Shown here: positions 13,603 through 23,835 of the stretch, in pieces
How positions within the stretch are numbered: position 1 is the first letter of the stretch
Layout: every line of letters begins with the position of its first letter
Source of the DNA: Pseudofabraea citricarpa
Taxonomy: Eukaryota > Ascomycota > Leotiomycetes > Helotiales > Dermateaceae
Length of the DNA stretch: 64,000 bases
Direction of reading: 5' to 3'
Assembly (NCBI GenBank): GCA_029641185.1
Contig: JAPWGK010000005.1
Location: forward strand, 2,294,001 to 2,358,000
The notes under the pieces: model-generated
Told to the model about the DNA's origin: nothing
Database searches by the model: none
Seen by the model: only the letters and a program-made list of their open reading frames with translations
Translations under genes and position numbers: made by a program

Positions 13603-13740
13603 GAGTAATACTATTACTAGATATCTCTACTAGAGGTTTTTTAGTAGTAGATTTAGGCTTAACTAGGGTGAAAGTAATACTATTACTAGATATCTCTATA
13701 AAAGATCTTTTAGAAGTTAATTTAAGCTTAGAAGAGAAAC
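13603..13740 (+). repeat. About 66-bp imperfect tandem duplication
   Basis: The phrase AGTAATACTATTACTAGATA followed by TCTCTA occurs near 13610 and again near 13674. The second copy lies at the start of an 82-codon open frame (13668-13916) that has internal DKANKI repeats. I read that frame as a chance or relic ORF in A+T-rich DNA rather than a gene. Confidence 0.55.
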
Positions 13741-15487
13741 TAGCTTCTAGAGGGAAAAAGCTTAAAGTAATAAAAGATAAAGCTAATAAAATAATAGGAA
13801 ATAAAACAGGTAAAATAAGTATTATAATTATAGAAGATAAAGCTAATAAGATAAGCTTTTTACTAAACTTTAGAGCTTTTAAAGACGTTTTAAAGGGATT
13901 TAAAAAGCTAAGGTAACTAATAATATTACTAGTACTCTTAGTTAATAAGTTAAAAGTTAAACTAAGAAGAATAATATAAGCTATTTATTATTAATACTAT
14001 AAAGATAAAAGGCTAATATAATATATTTACTAATATTATTATTAATAGGAATAATATAATAAAATATAATAAAAAGGTTTCGACCTTCTAAAATATATAA
14101 ATATATTTTAAGAAATTATTATTAACTTAGTATATATATAAAGTAGAGAGATATCTAAAGAGCGTATTAATTAATATAAAGTAAAAGATTAGTTATCTTA
14201 GAGGTTATAATAGTCTCCTTTTATCTTCTATAAAATTAGCTTAATAAAATAATAAAAAAATACTTTATATTAAGGTTCTTCTTCTTAGTAGAAGCGAGAA
14301 AATATAACTTTAACTTAATATTAATTAAAGCTATAACAAAAATATTATTTTATAGTAGATATTAGCTTTCTAAAATAAAAGTATTAATTATATTTATTAA
14401 TTTAAACTTAAGAGATTAGTAATTATAGTTTAACTATTATATTATAAGGTAAGTATTACTTACTATTAATAACTTAGTTTCAAATAAAGTTAGGATTATA
14501 TTACCCTAAAAAAGATAAATCTTATTTAAATATAACTTAATATTATTATCTAGATAATATAATATAAGGAAACTACTAGTAATACCTAATATTTTTTTAC
14601 TATTATTAAAAGTAATAATTATAATAGTATTTTTACTACTACTAAATATCTCTATAATTTTACTAAGGATAAAAAACCAAGTAAATATAATTAGAAGAAT
14701 AATATAAAATATAAATATAAAATTATCTTATAAAAAGTAATAATAAGAGTATATTATATAAGTAGATAATACCTTTAGTTTTTAGAATAAGAAATAAAAT
14801 AGCTAGACTTTCTTTTTCTTTTTAGAAATCTTAAAACGAAAATAAAAGATTAAATATTAGATTTTTTATATTTTTTTCTAAAGAGAAAAGAAAAAAAGAG
14901 GAAACTAGTTAGTATTTAACCTTACTTGTAAGATAAACGCTAAAGTAAATTATACTCTAGCTAAAGTAAAAATAAAACCTTAAAGGACGTATAATTAGAT
15001 ATAAATACTTATATTAAGGAAAGCTTAAAACAGATATAATAGTATATTTTTAGCTTAAATACTAATAAAGCTTAAAGTAAAGTATATTTGCAAATAAAAA
15101 GTTATATATTAACTTGTATAATTATACTTATAAAAGAGTTAAATAAATACTTTAACTAAGCGAAAGTATAATTCTAAAAATAAGGTTATACTCTCTAATA
15201 TACTAAAGAATATAATATAATATTTTTTTCAGGTTCTTTTTTAAAGAAGATATTTCTTTATAGTACTAATAACTTTAGAACGAATAATACTATAAAATTA
15301 AAAGCTATAATATTCGAATCCTTATAAAATTTAACCCCTTCCCTCTCTATTTATACCCCCCCCTATAATATAATATATAAGATTATAACTTTTAGTAATC
15401 GCCCGAAATAGAATATTCCCTCTTTAGGACAGAAAAAGTAGGGCAAAAGTAAGGCTTTGCGAAGCGTATAACTAATAGATTCTTCTA

Positions 15488-15508
15488 GCTCTACCTTTTT
15501 TGTAGAGC
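15488..15508. repeat. Perfect 7-bp stem hairpin near right end of insertion
   Basis: GCTCTAC (15488-15494) and GTAGAGC (15502-15508) form a perfect stem around a T-rich 7-base loop. It lies about 47 bases inside the right junction, in the less A+T-rich terminal part of the element. It could be a terminal structure of the transposon. Confidence 0.55.
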
Positions 15509-15540
15509 CTTGGTGGGGCCTCGGGACGGTAGAAGATTAT

Positions 15541-15861
15541 AAAGGGTTAAAACAATTAGTAGGACCACTTGATTTTCCTATTAAAGCTGAATACATGGAG
15601 GACTTCAAAACAGCAGATTATCTTGAGTCTGAATCCTTCCAAACACCTGAGATGATCGAACGACGGACGTTCATTACTGTGGGGACGATACGACAAGAAC
15701 TCGAGCAACTTCCCAGGGACACCATCTCAAACGAATGCATAGATTTCATCGAGTCATTACTGGTCATTGATCATACACAAAGACCTTCCGCAAGGGATGC
15801 ACTCAAGCATCCGTTCATCACAAACAGCCCCATAACGCTTAAGGAAAGCTCCATCCGGTAG
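15541..15861 (+). pseudogene. 3' part of the split fungal kinase gene
   Basis: The reading frame KQLVGPLDFPIKAEYMEDF continues into TVGTIRQELEQLP, then CIDFIESLLVIDHTQRPSAR and DALKHPFI, and stops at TAG 15859-15861. This is the typical C-lobe end (subdomains X-XI, with the Arg of QRP) of the same fungal kinase family as 1682-2550. Family homology orders the two parts as AWCIxKI then LVGPL, exactly the codons flanking the insertion. The base composition is normal, unlike the adjacent A+T-rich block. The local ATG (15595) could start an 88-residue product, but that would lack every catalytic motif, so I treat it as a gene fragment. Confidence 0.85.
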
Positions 15862-16395
15862 ATATTGACCCGGGCCCGAGCACTTCGGCAGCCTGAGCGC
15901 TTACCAATATCGTGACTACAAGAAGTAATGCTGTATGCTTCAGGGCAGCATCCTGCCACTTGCAGGTCTTGGAGAGCTTGATGAGACCACTGTCGGACCA
16001 CGAAATCCGAAATTCTGTGCTCTGGATCCGGAGGAGCCTCGGCCTCTGAGTATCTTATCTGATCTATATCCTGCTCACAGTCTTGGTAACACCTACTTTT
16101 GGGTGCCTAACGAGATTGAGTATATCTCGTTCGCTGCATGCACAAATTTGTGGAGTCGAGATACTGCGGCGTAGTTAAAAAATTCAACATCGCCAAGAGC
16201 GAATGTCGGGCTTAGCAATGAAGTTCATCGCTGTTAGCAAGTGCTACCTCGTATAAGAATGGAGTTAACATTCAGAGCTGGGAAATGGCTACCACCGCGA
16301 GACTGACCGATCAATTGCTGTGCTTGACAGCTTTCCCAGCCTAGAGAGCCACCGTGAAAGAAAGGCGACCTAGCTTTTCTTTTCTGCGCAATATC
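15862..16395. other. Intergenic: kinase fragment to MFS gene
   Basis: Ordinary mixed-composition DNA holding the 3' flank of the kinase fragment and the promoter/5' UTR of the transporter. A 79-codon open frame at 15935-16174 has no recognisable features and I do not call it. Confidence 0.5.
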
Positions 16396-18172
16396 ATGGC
16401 CACTTCACCAAACAATTTCGATGTGCTGGACGAAAAGACATTGGCGGGTGTCGAAACATCGGCTGTTGGGGTCAAGTCTTCGTCCCCAGAAGACGAGTCT
16501 CGTCCATCAGACATAGCTAGTGAGGAGGCAGGCTTGCCAGTGATAACGATCCCATGGACATATAAATGGATTGCCATGGCTTGCGTCGTCTGTTTTCCAA
16601 TCGGATCAACATGGACACAAGCAAGTCTCGGCCCTTTGAAGAATACACTTCGGAATGAGCTGGGCATCAACAACACCCAGTTTGGCGTAATCGCCATTGC
16701 CGACTCGTTTGTCAACACCATCTTTCCCATCGTTGGTGGCATGTGCTTGGATTGGTGGGGACCTAATCCTATCACTGTGTGCTGTACTTTTATTATCTTG
16801 GTTGGAGCCGTCGTTGCGGCTGTTGCTACTAATCTAGGGGCCTGGAAGGTTTTAGTAGGCGGCCATGTTGTTATGGGATTCGGACAAGCTGTTCTTGATT
16901 CAGCGCAACAAAAGGTCCGTAATATGATTTCATATTATGAATTCAAGGCTCAAGAGTCCGTCTAAACTTCGTTATTCATATAACTGACACCAGTGTGTAG
17001 TTCATGTACCATTGGTTTGGAGCCTCTGGTCTTGCATTTGCCTTCGGTCTTGAAAATGCCATCTCATCCACCGTCGGCCTCGTAGCAGGAATGGTAGCAA
17101 TTCCCATCCGCGACAATCTAGGTTGGTACGGATGGTCGTTCTGGATCCCAGCCTTCTTCTGTGCGGCGTCTTTTCTCATCAACATCGCCTACATCTTCTT
17201 TGAGCGCATCTTCATTCCAAGTCAGTTACGCCTCACATCAGCCAGGGCCAAGGCCGTGACAGCAAACCACGGATTGAACATCAAACGGGCCTTCTCATGG
17301 GATTCTCTTCTGAGTCTACCATGGCAGTATCTCATGCTTCCAGGAACACAGCTTCTCCAGAGCGGCGCAGCAAACTCATTCAGCACGAGCGCCGCAGACA
17401 TCATCTTTGAGAAAGGATACAAGGAAGCCGTAGCTGGCTACATGTCGACTGGGCAGAAGGTCATTCGGATCTTGATGGGCCCTATTGTTGGCTTCGCAAT
17501 CGATCAGTATGGTCACCGTTTCCACTATGTCGCGGCCGCACCTCTGCTTTACATTACGGCATGTGCCCTAATCGGATTCTCTAACGCGCATCCTCTCGTT
17601 CCTCTCGTTTTCTCCGCTCTAGCGGGTTCCATCAATGGTTTACCTCTCCAAGCGTGCATCACGCTCCTGACTGCCGATCAGAACAAACTCGGGACGGCAT
17701 TTGGGCTGTGGAAGGCATTCACAAATTCACATGCAACCATAGTAAGTTCACAATTTCCAGCTTCAGAAAAGCAAAGAAATGCCCTGGTCCCAACTGTGTT
17801 GCTTTACGCGATGAATAGCTAACAAAGCCCCTCTAGATGGAGGTCGCCTACGGTCGACTCCAAGATGGAACGGCAGATATGGGCTACTCGCGCGTCCTCA
17901 AGCTAGGCATCGCCATCAAAGCACTCGGCTTCGCTATCGGTGTTGCGTATATTGTCATCGATCACAAGAAGCTCGGTAAGGGTATGACGATGACCAAGAA
18001 GCAGCGCGAGAAGCGATTAGCCGAGCTGGAACTCGCCTCTGAGCACGAGAGGGAAAATGATCCCCTCATAAGGAGGAACGTGTACAGGCCGATGACCATA
18101 TATGTCCTCTGTGTTTTGGTGGCTGTCGTTGCGACAGCTTGGACGCTGTTTATTAGGTTTTTGATCACGTAG
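16396..18172 (+). CDS. MFS transporter, MFSD1-like, 3 exons
   Basis: Three exons: 16396-16914, 17001-17741 and 17837-18172; introns of 86 and 95 nt, both phase 0. The product is 531 aa. About 50 hydrophilic residues at the N terminus are followed by roughly 12 hydrophobic segments (first near CVVCFPIGSTWTQASLGPL), with the major-facilitator A-like motif GGMCLDWWGP after TM2 and GFAIDQYGHR after TM8. The FMYHWFGASGLAFAFGLENA segment and the overall layout resemble MFSD1-type transporters (lysosomal dipeptide carriers in animals); vacuolar or plasma-membrane location and substrate are inferred only. ATG 16396 is the first ATG of the frame. It converges with the GT8 gene at 19728-18598. Confidence 0.85.
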
Positions 18173-18597
18173 TTCTCTATTGCTGGATTCTCGGATCGAA
18201 CGTGGAGGAAAAGGGGGGAGGAGTGAAGCGAGTTCAGGTGCAATTGCAACTCGTTTGTGGAAATGGAGACAAGTAGAAAGTAATAGAGAGATTATATACC
18301 AGGATACATATATAGAGAGGTAGATCAGGTTGTGCGTAGAATAAAAGTATATACATACAATACATTTTAATTCTTTCCCTCCCTAATAGCAGTAAACTTA
18401 CAAAATATAACAATAGCGAAGCGTTTATGAAAAGAGGGACAATTAATTACTTCGTTCATTAGTTTAGTTATACTCCAAGTTCACAGTGAATACAAAAAAG
18501 GCCCCTGGGTATCTCACTCATCTCATCCCGCTTCGTTCGATCGCATTCCGAGTCCCGTGCAAAATTCGCAATCCAAACAGAAGGCAGATACGCCAAT
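18173..18597. other. Shared 3' intergenic region of convergent genes
   Basis: An A+T-leaning stretch between two convergent coding regions, presumably holding both 3' UTRs and polyadenylation signals. No ORF, RNA gene or repeat of note. Confidence 0.5.
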
Positions 18598-19728
18598 CTA
18601 AACATCAGCATGAAACCACCTCTCCCTCTTCTTTCCCGGATCCGACTCGATGTCTTCTTTCTGCAACGCTACCTCGAACCCAAGCCCGCAGACTGCTAAC
18701 CTCGTATCTTCATAATCGGCATACAACTTCAACCACGTCTCGCGATCCGTACAATCCGAGGCTCCAAACCCGTTCGTGCTCTGTCGGCAAGCAGGCATAT
18801 GACGATTGATCAGATCCTTCGGGGCTCGCACCCACGGCTTTGGGATCGGCCAGTCAGAGAAATGCAAAATCCTCGTATCGTCCAGTGCCTTATCAGAGTT
18901 CCACATCTTTCCGCCCGTGTACGCGCGATGATTCTGGCGGCGGAACTCCACAGATGTCAGTCCGTACGGCCGGTGTGGAATCTTCATGATTTGCTCGCCG
19001 TAGACGTTTTGGAGAATGGAAAGGTCTGTCTCTCCTTCCGTCGCCGAACGTACCACGTTCTCGAGTTTACTGAATTCGCTGTGCGATGGTTGCAGGAGCA
19101 TCATTTGCGGTGAGTAGTCCCAGCCTTGTCCGCCACCCCACCACACATATGGCATAGCGAGCTGCGCGGAGGGGAACAAGAACAAATCGTCGAGATTCCC
19201 ACGCACCATAGAATCCGAGTCCAGGACAAGCACACGGTCCCAATCGGTAAGGTTGAAGGCGAGTAACTTCAGGTATGCGTCCGGCCAGGTTTTCTGTTCT
19301 TCCTTGTCGGTATTCAATGATTCGACAGGATACAGAATGGCCTTGTATTTGTCCCTCGCATCGAACAATAACCTCGCAATCGCTGTGGGTTCGCCTGAGA
19401 CGTCGTCCTTCTCGTCCTCGGACCAGTTCGAGGGGTAAACCATCAGTCGATTCGCCCTGCTCCCTCGCAGTTCTATCTCACTCCACACCATAGTGGCAGA
19501 GCACAGCTGCTCGGGCGTCGCGACCACCTGGACATACTTGTACTTGGCCCAATCGATCTTGTTGTCCTCGACCGACCTCAGCGGCCTGGCGGGCACATAG
19601 GGGGCATCTTGCGGATCGTGATTATGGAGCTGGATGAAGCGGACGGCGGCGAGAAGGAGCACGACGACGGCCGTGAGCTGGATTGGCTTGCTGGAGAATA
19701 GTCGTCGCATCATCCGGCGGGGGGCCAT
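18598..19728 (-). CDS. GT8-family glycosyltransferase, Gnt1-like, type II Golgi membrane protein
   Basis: A single exon of 376 aa. A short basic N terminus (MAPRRMMRRL) precedes one membrane anchor (about residues 17-33), the usual layout of a Golgi type II enzyme. The luminal part has the nucleotide-sugar and metal-binding DxD motif in RVLVLDSDSMVRGNLDDLF (about residue 169-171), plus YPVESLN and TWPDAYLKLLAF upstream and ILHFSDWPIPKPW downstream, typical of the fungal branch related to yeast Gnt1 (N-acetylglucosaminyltransferase of family GT8). Expected role: transfer of a sugar from a UDP donor to a cell-wall or secreted glycoprotein glycan. The exact donor and acceptor cannot be read from the sequence. 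It converges with the MFS transporter. Confidence 0.85.
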   Translation of the reverse strand: MAPRRMMRRLFSSKPIQLTAVVVLLLAAVRFIQLHNHDPQDAPYVPARPLRSVEDNKIDWAKYKYVQVVATPEQLCSATMVWSEIELRGSRANRLMVYPSNWSEDEKDDVSGEPTAIARLLFDARDKYKAILYPVESLNTDKEEQKTWPDAYLKLLAFNLTDWDRVLVLDSDSMVRGNLDDLFLFPSAQLAMPYVWWGGGQGWDYSPQMMLLQPSHSEFSKLENVVRSATEGETDLSILQNVYGEQIMKIPHRPYGLTSVEFRRQNHRAYTGGKMWNSDKALDDTRILHFSDWPIPKPWVRAPKDLINRHMPACRQSTNGFGASDCTDRETWLKLYADYEDTRLAVCGLGFEVALQKEDIESDPGKKRERWFHADV

Positions 19729-21163
19729 GACTTGCTGCGGTCGAGGGTGTCGACGGTGAGTCTAGACATCGTACGAACGGGAAGGCTGCTCCTCTTGTGC
19801 TGCTGGCTGTTGAGATTGCACTTCCTCTGCTTGTCGCACTCGGGTCTTGGCTTGGCTGACCGGGCTAATTTTAGGCGTTGGTCTAGTGACCTTTTGCCTC
19901 TTTCGGCAGCGCTGTTCCGGCTTGGTGTGGTCGCTTCACTTACTGCTTTACATTTGAGGTTGTGGGGTGTATATTATGGTGATCATCTCGGGCTTGATGT
20001 ATCGCCAGTGGGGAGTTGGATGTTTGTAAATGCCCTGATTAGCAAGGTGGAATTGATCGACTGGGGAAGTAACGACTACAGATAACTGACTTTTAAACAT
20101 GACTACAAAATAATCTATACTTGGTCTGGCTACACTGCTTTCAAAGGGACGTAGAAAACTTTCTAAAACTAAACATTCATAAAACAAACGTCGTGTAAAA
20201 GATTCATATTCCTAGTGATGAGAATCAATCGTTGAAGTTCACTCTTAAGATATAAAATCAAAGCATGCACAAAGTCATAAGGGATAATGAAAGCCCGTTG
20301 TAAAGCCTTTACTTCTATCGTTTTCGAAACATCCATATAAAAAACCCCCAGATGTTAAGATTTGTTAAGATTTTAAGAGAACACTGCAAGCGTTCTTTGA
20401 TGTGTCGTGGATAATTTACCAACAACCCACGTCGCTTACGCTGCGCTCCTCGCCTTTGATCGAAGCTCTCTAGATAAAAATAAGTAGGTATTTATATGAT
20501 CATCACGAATTTTAACTCACTACAGTCCGCCTGTTCTTTCTGAATGAAACAGTGGATCCTGGAACAAAATCCAGACCTTGCTATGAATACCGATTCCGTC
20601 CTCACAGCTTGTAGACTGGCAAAACTTTTGTCGCTGCAGAGGGTGGTGATGGGATGGCACCAGCATCAGCTATCTCCGAAACAAATGCAGCAAATAATGG
20701 TGCCTTCTAAGTTCTTCAAGTCCTTCAGTGCCCCCTTGAGAGTTGTGGGGAATGATATCTCATTTCCCAGCTTTTTGACACGAGAACATCGATTTCCGCC
20801 CCGTAACCCTTGAAAGCTTTGTGATTGAGAGTCTGTAGGTGTTTATATGCCAGGCTTTCGATCGAGTTTGCAGAGTCTTGAATTATGTTGAGTGGGAGAT
20901 TGGAGAGTTGCGTAGCCTGCCTTCCACTGAGAGGTTCTGGGTCGGAGACTTTAAATGGTGTATATTTCTGCCTCTAGAGATTGCCGATCGTTCAGCGAAG
21001 GACTGCTCTGGAGTTCCATGTCAAGAGACATAAATTCCTTGATTGTTGTGTGTAAGATCTCAGAACGTAGCGAGTCTTTTATACACTCCACCTGAGGATA
21101 AACCTGAGGAGCGATAAGCCGATATACGTGAATACGGACCTATCGCACAAAACTAGAGAGGTA
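19729..21163. other. Intergenic: GT8 promoter and unassigned DNA
   Basis: This holds the upstream region of the GT8 gene and about 1 kb with no convincing gene. Open frames at 19732-20085 and 20544-20813 show no domain, no splice context and no codon pattern I trust. No RNA gene seen. Confidence 0.45.
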
Positions 21164-21589
21164 CTAGGCTAATCGCCTAGTACCTGTTATATCTCTTGAT
21201 AAAAGCCCCATAGTTGCAGCAGTTGCAGGTTTTAGTCGTTGAGACGGAGTAACAGTCCCCATCATAGATGCCAGGACAGTCAAATCCATAGCGACTCCAC
21301 AATTGCTGGCGGTGGTTGCGTCCTTTGAGATAGTAGTCTGCGCACAGAGCAGCAGACTTGGACCAGTCTCATCCCTCGAGATCGTTGAGTTTGCTGAGCT
21401 CGATGAAGTTTCTGAGGTTTCTGGATCTGATTCCGGTTCTTGCGAATGTGCCTGGCATGCGTAGCCTACCAGAATTGTCCTCTCGTGAATGCGATGACCT
21501 TGTTTTCCGTAGTCGGGACACATATCCACCGAGTGCTTGTAATAGAGGCACCGGCATACTGAATATCTTTCTGCGATAATATAACACAT
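21164..21589 (-). CDS. Small Cys/His-rich fungal protein, unknown function
   Basis: 141 aa from the ATG at 21589. The first 50 residues carry a regular Cys/His pattern: MCY, VCRCLYYKHSVDMC, YGKQGH, then ILVGYACQAHS. This resembles a widespread small ascomycete family with an N-terminal C-x-C...H...C...GH...C...H layout, plausibly a metal-binding fold. The remainder is Ser/Thr-rich, with Cys residues near residues 82 and 97, and looks disordered. No signal peptide is obvious, so it is probably intracellular. The family resemblance is from memory of the pattern and the role is unknown. It lies downstream of, and on the same strand as, the broken DUF7708 gene. Confidence 0.55.
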   Translation of the reverse strand: MCYIIAERYSVCRCLYYKHSVDMCPDYGKQGHRIHERTILVGYACQAHSQEPESDPETSETSSSSANSTISRDETGPSLLLCAQTTISKDATTASNCGVAMDLTVLASMMGTVTPSQRLKPATAATMGLLSRDITGTRRLA

Positions 21590-22029
21590 CGTGCTTATCG
21601 GAGGAGGTTCGATGATGTGAAAGGTATCGGATCCTAGGGGAAAAGGGTGTCCAGGCTGGAAATTTAAGTCGGCGGCAAAATACGATACCCTGACGTGGGC
21701 GAGGCTGAATATGTGGGCTCACAATGCATGTCAGTCCCTTGATTCCAATTGAATGATGAAGCGACCTTTCCAATGCGACGTTATTCTCCGCGAATTGCGC
21801 TTTAGGCAATTCGCCACAAGCGAGGTGCTCAGCTGGTCTAAACCTCAGCTGCTATGTTGCAGCGGCTTCCTTGTATATAGAATGTCTCTACTGCTACTGG
21901 ATCCCAGACTTAGCGCTATAATTCAGCGACTATAGGTAGGCAGGTACTGGATTACATCAAGATCAAAAGATTCCATGCCTAGTTATATTATCGTGAATGT
22001 TATATGCGTATCCAATATTACTTGAACGG

Positions 22030-23835
22030 TCAGAATAATCTGGTGGAGGAACCTGTTGACCGACGGAGCAAGCCTTTCTCTCCTCTAAGAGACGGCCGAT
22101 CATACCGTTTATTGCCAATAGAAACTTCATCGAATGCCGTATTCAATCTTTCTCCAAGAACAAGCCGCGAAGTCCTTCTATAGCTCGCCAGGGCCACTTT
22201 GAGGACTGTATGCCTGGCAGTCATCTTCTCGAATAGTCGAGAGAATTCAAGAGCCCATGTTTCAGCACCAGAATCAAAACCACCGAATAGCTCCACGTCA
22301 ATCACAATGAAAAGCTGTGGAATGCCGATCATGATAGACTCGAGGAGAGAAAACCACTCTGCTTCTGTGTGAGCCACGTGGAAAGCCGATGCGTTAATAG
22401 ACAGGCAACGCTCATCCGTCGTCAGATTTTTATTAAACTGAAGCACCTGCAAAGCTAAATGCTTCAGCACCTCGATGGGTGTTGGGCTTTGATGGCGCAT
22501 CACGGGTCGTGATGTAAGTGCCCAGATCACTGCCTGGTTTGAGCCTCGAACTAAATTGACCATGTCGGTTATCAAGTCCTTCGTGGCATGTTTTGTTGTC
22601 AAACTGCCTTTGATGTGTATGAGGGAGGAACATTCCGCAGAAGCCCAGCTTTGAAGCCGTGCTCTGACTTTGGCCGTATCCAGGCTATTTGTACTATACG
22701 AACGTCGATGCTTTTTGATCGACTGGCAGTAATTGAAGCTAGCATCTGGAGTGGGGAGGCTTGTGTTTGCAATAAGTGACAAAATCTGACAGTACTGGAG
22801 ATCGCATAGTTTTCGGTTAGTATTGAAATACCTCGAGCTGTTGATTCCTTGATACTCCTCAAGTCTTTCTATCTGTACGTCAGCAATCATACCCAATTGA
22901 TACAGGGGGACCTCACGTAATAGTCTAGACTCCATGTCTGAAATTGCAGATTTCGTCACTTTCTGCTCATCATTTAATTTTTCCAATATCCCATTGTTTG
23001 CCAGCCATTGACCGAAAACATTGTTCAGACTGTTTACTGAATCTTGAGTGGCCGTCTGAGCCTGATGCATGATCCTGAGCTCGGCTTGGGCGGAAGCTGC
23101 TGCTATTTGATCGACTTTGGAAGAATAGTCCCTAATTTCTTCTACAAGATCCTTGAAACGAAGATCAGATGGCCGAATGATTGCATTGTATATGTGCTTC
23201 ATCTTCCCTTCTTTGTACCAATGCATGGCTCGATTCAGGAATTGAATTATTCGCGCGTACAGCATAGCTACAGCATGCTTCATGTTCTCGGTAGGATAGA
23301 GAATGGTATGAAGCTGAACTCGAGGCAACGCATCGGCAATTGTTGAGAGAGCTTTAGATAATTCTGATATCAATTCTTCCTGGTTGATCACTCCCTGCAG
23401 TGGTCGTTTTTAGCTTAGAGTCTGGGAGTTGGAAAGAAAATGACGACTTCAATGGATGTAGCTTACCACAAAGATGAACTTCATTGCGCCCCAGACTAGC
23501 GATACATACTCAGGATGGTGCTGTGAAAGCGTATCTATGGATCTCAGACTTGAACAACTTGCAGAACAATCCAAAGACTTTACCCATTATTGCGCCATAA
23601 TACATAACCCGACTCGAAAATTGGAAAGCCATAGTCTGGCTTTGCCCTTTTTTGAGAACTCATATATCTTTTTAGCTTGCAGAGCAGCTTCTTGAACGTC
23701 CCCGATGGTGGTGATATTGTCGATCCAGATCATTTTACACTCATCATTCGTCAATGAAGATTTAAAGTAGGAGACAGCTTCGATGTAGGCCTCTTTAACT
23801 GGATCCAGATGACTGCTTACAGTCAGCCGAGACAC
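22030..23835 (-). pseudogene. DUF7708-domain (NLR-like) gene with a one-base frameshift
   Basis: Exon 1 runs from ATG 23835 and encodes EAYIEAVSYFKSSLTNDEC and VQEAALQAKKIYEFSKKGKARLWLSNF, the DUF7708 start. The family sequence SSRVMYYGAIMD then continues in a different frame: at the run of four A (23617-23620, T on the coding strand) one base is missing, and the original frame hits TAA just after. Downstream everything splices in frame: intron 23583-23535 (49 nt), exon HHPEYVSLVWGAMKFIFV, intron 23466-23395 (72 nt), then a long exon to 22030. The C-terminal part looks like a degenerate NTPase: IKGSLTTKHATKD where a P-loop would be and LFIVIDVELF where Walker B would be. DUF7708 proteins belong to fungal NLR-like (self/non-self) architectures. 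It may be a pseudogene, a sequencing error in the homopolymer, or need an unusual splice. Confidence 0.75.

Larger units (their letters stand above)
2547..15555. mobile_element. About 13 kb A+T-rich RIP-degraded repeat insertion inside a kinase gene
   Basis: About 13,009 bases of extremely A+T- and TpA-rich DNA separate two halves of one kinase coding sequence. The left half ends at codons ACT AGG TT (2546) and the right half resumes TTA GTA GGA (15556), so only TT is shared between the flanks; I see no longer target duplication. The outermost 100-150 bases (2550-2640 and 15400-15540) are less A+T-rich than the core. Nearly every C/G position expected in coding DNA is converted to T/A, as expected of RIP, so no transposase or polymerase can be read. 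Internal tandem repeats, a long hairpin and one short Lys/Glu-rich remnant on the minus strand are listed separately. I cannot assign a transposon class; the block may be several nested elements. No intact gene is visible inside. Confidence 0.8.

Noticed and set aside
13668..13916. 82-codon frame in the RIP block as a gene
   Set aside because: Surrounded by stop-rich A+T DNA, contains internal duplications and has no recognisable domain; likely a chance or relic frame.
2547..15555. Starship giant transposon
   Set aside because: No tyrosine-recombinase captain is readable, the block lacks cargo genes, and the junction does not show a clear Starship-type target duplication.
2547..15555. LTR retrotransposon with matching long terminal repeats
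   Set aside because: I compared the two ends by eye and found no long direct repeat and no TG...CA ends; a dot-plot would be needed to exclude heavily mutated LTRs.
2547..15555. Centromere or mitochondrial insertion
   Set aside because: A+T richness alone suggested it, but the clean interruption of a single gene, the RIP-type transitions and absence of mitochondrial genes favour a decayed transposon.
15935..16174. 79-codon frame downstream of the kinase fragment
   Set aside because: No domain, poor context, and it overlaps sequence that looks like a 3' flank and promoter.
18598..18809. Overlap of a plus-strand frame (18486-18809) with GT8
   Set aside because: It is the complement of the GT8 3' end; no independent evidence.
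19732..20085. 117-codon plus-strand frame next to the GT8 start
   Set aside because: Runs antisense to the GT8 promoter; Leu/Arg-rich with no domain.
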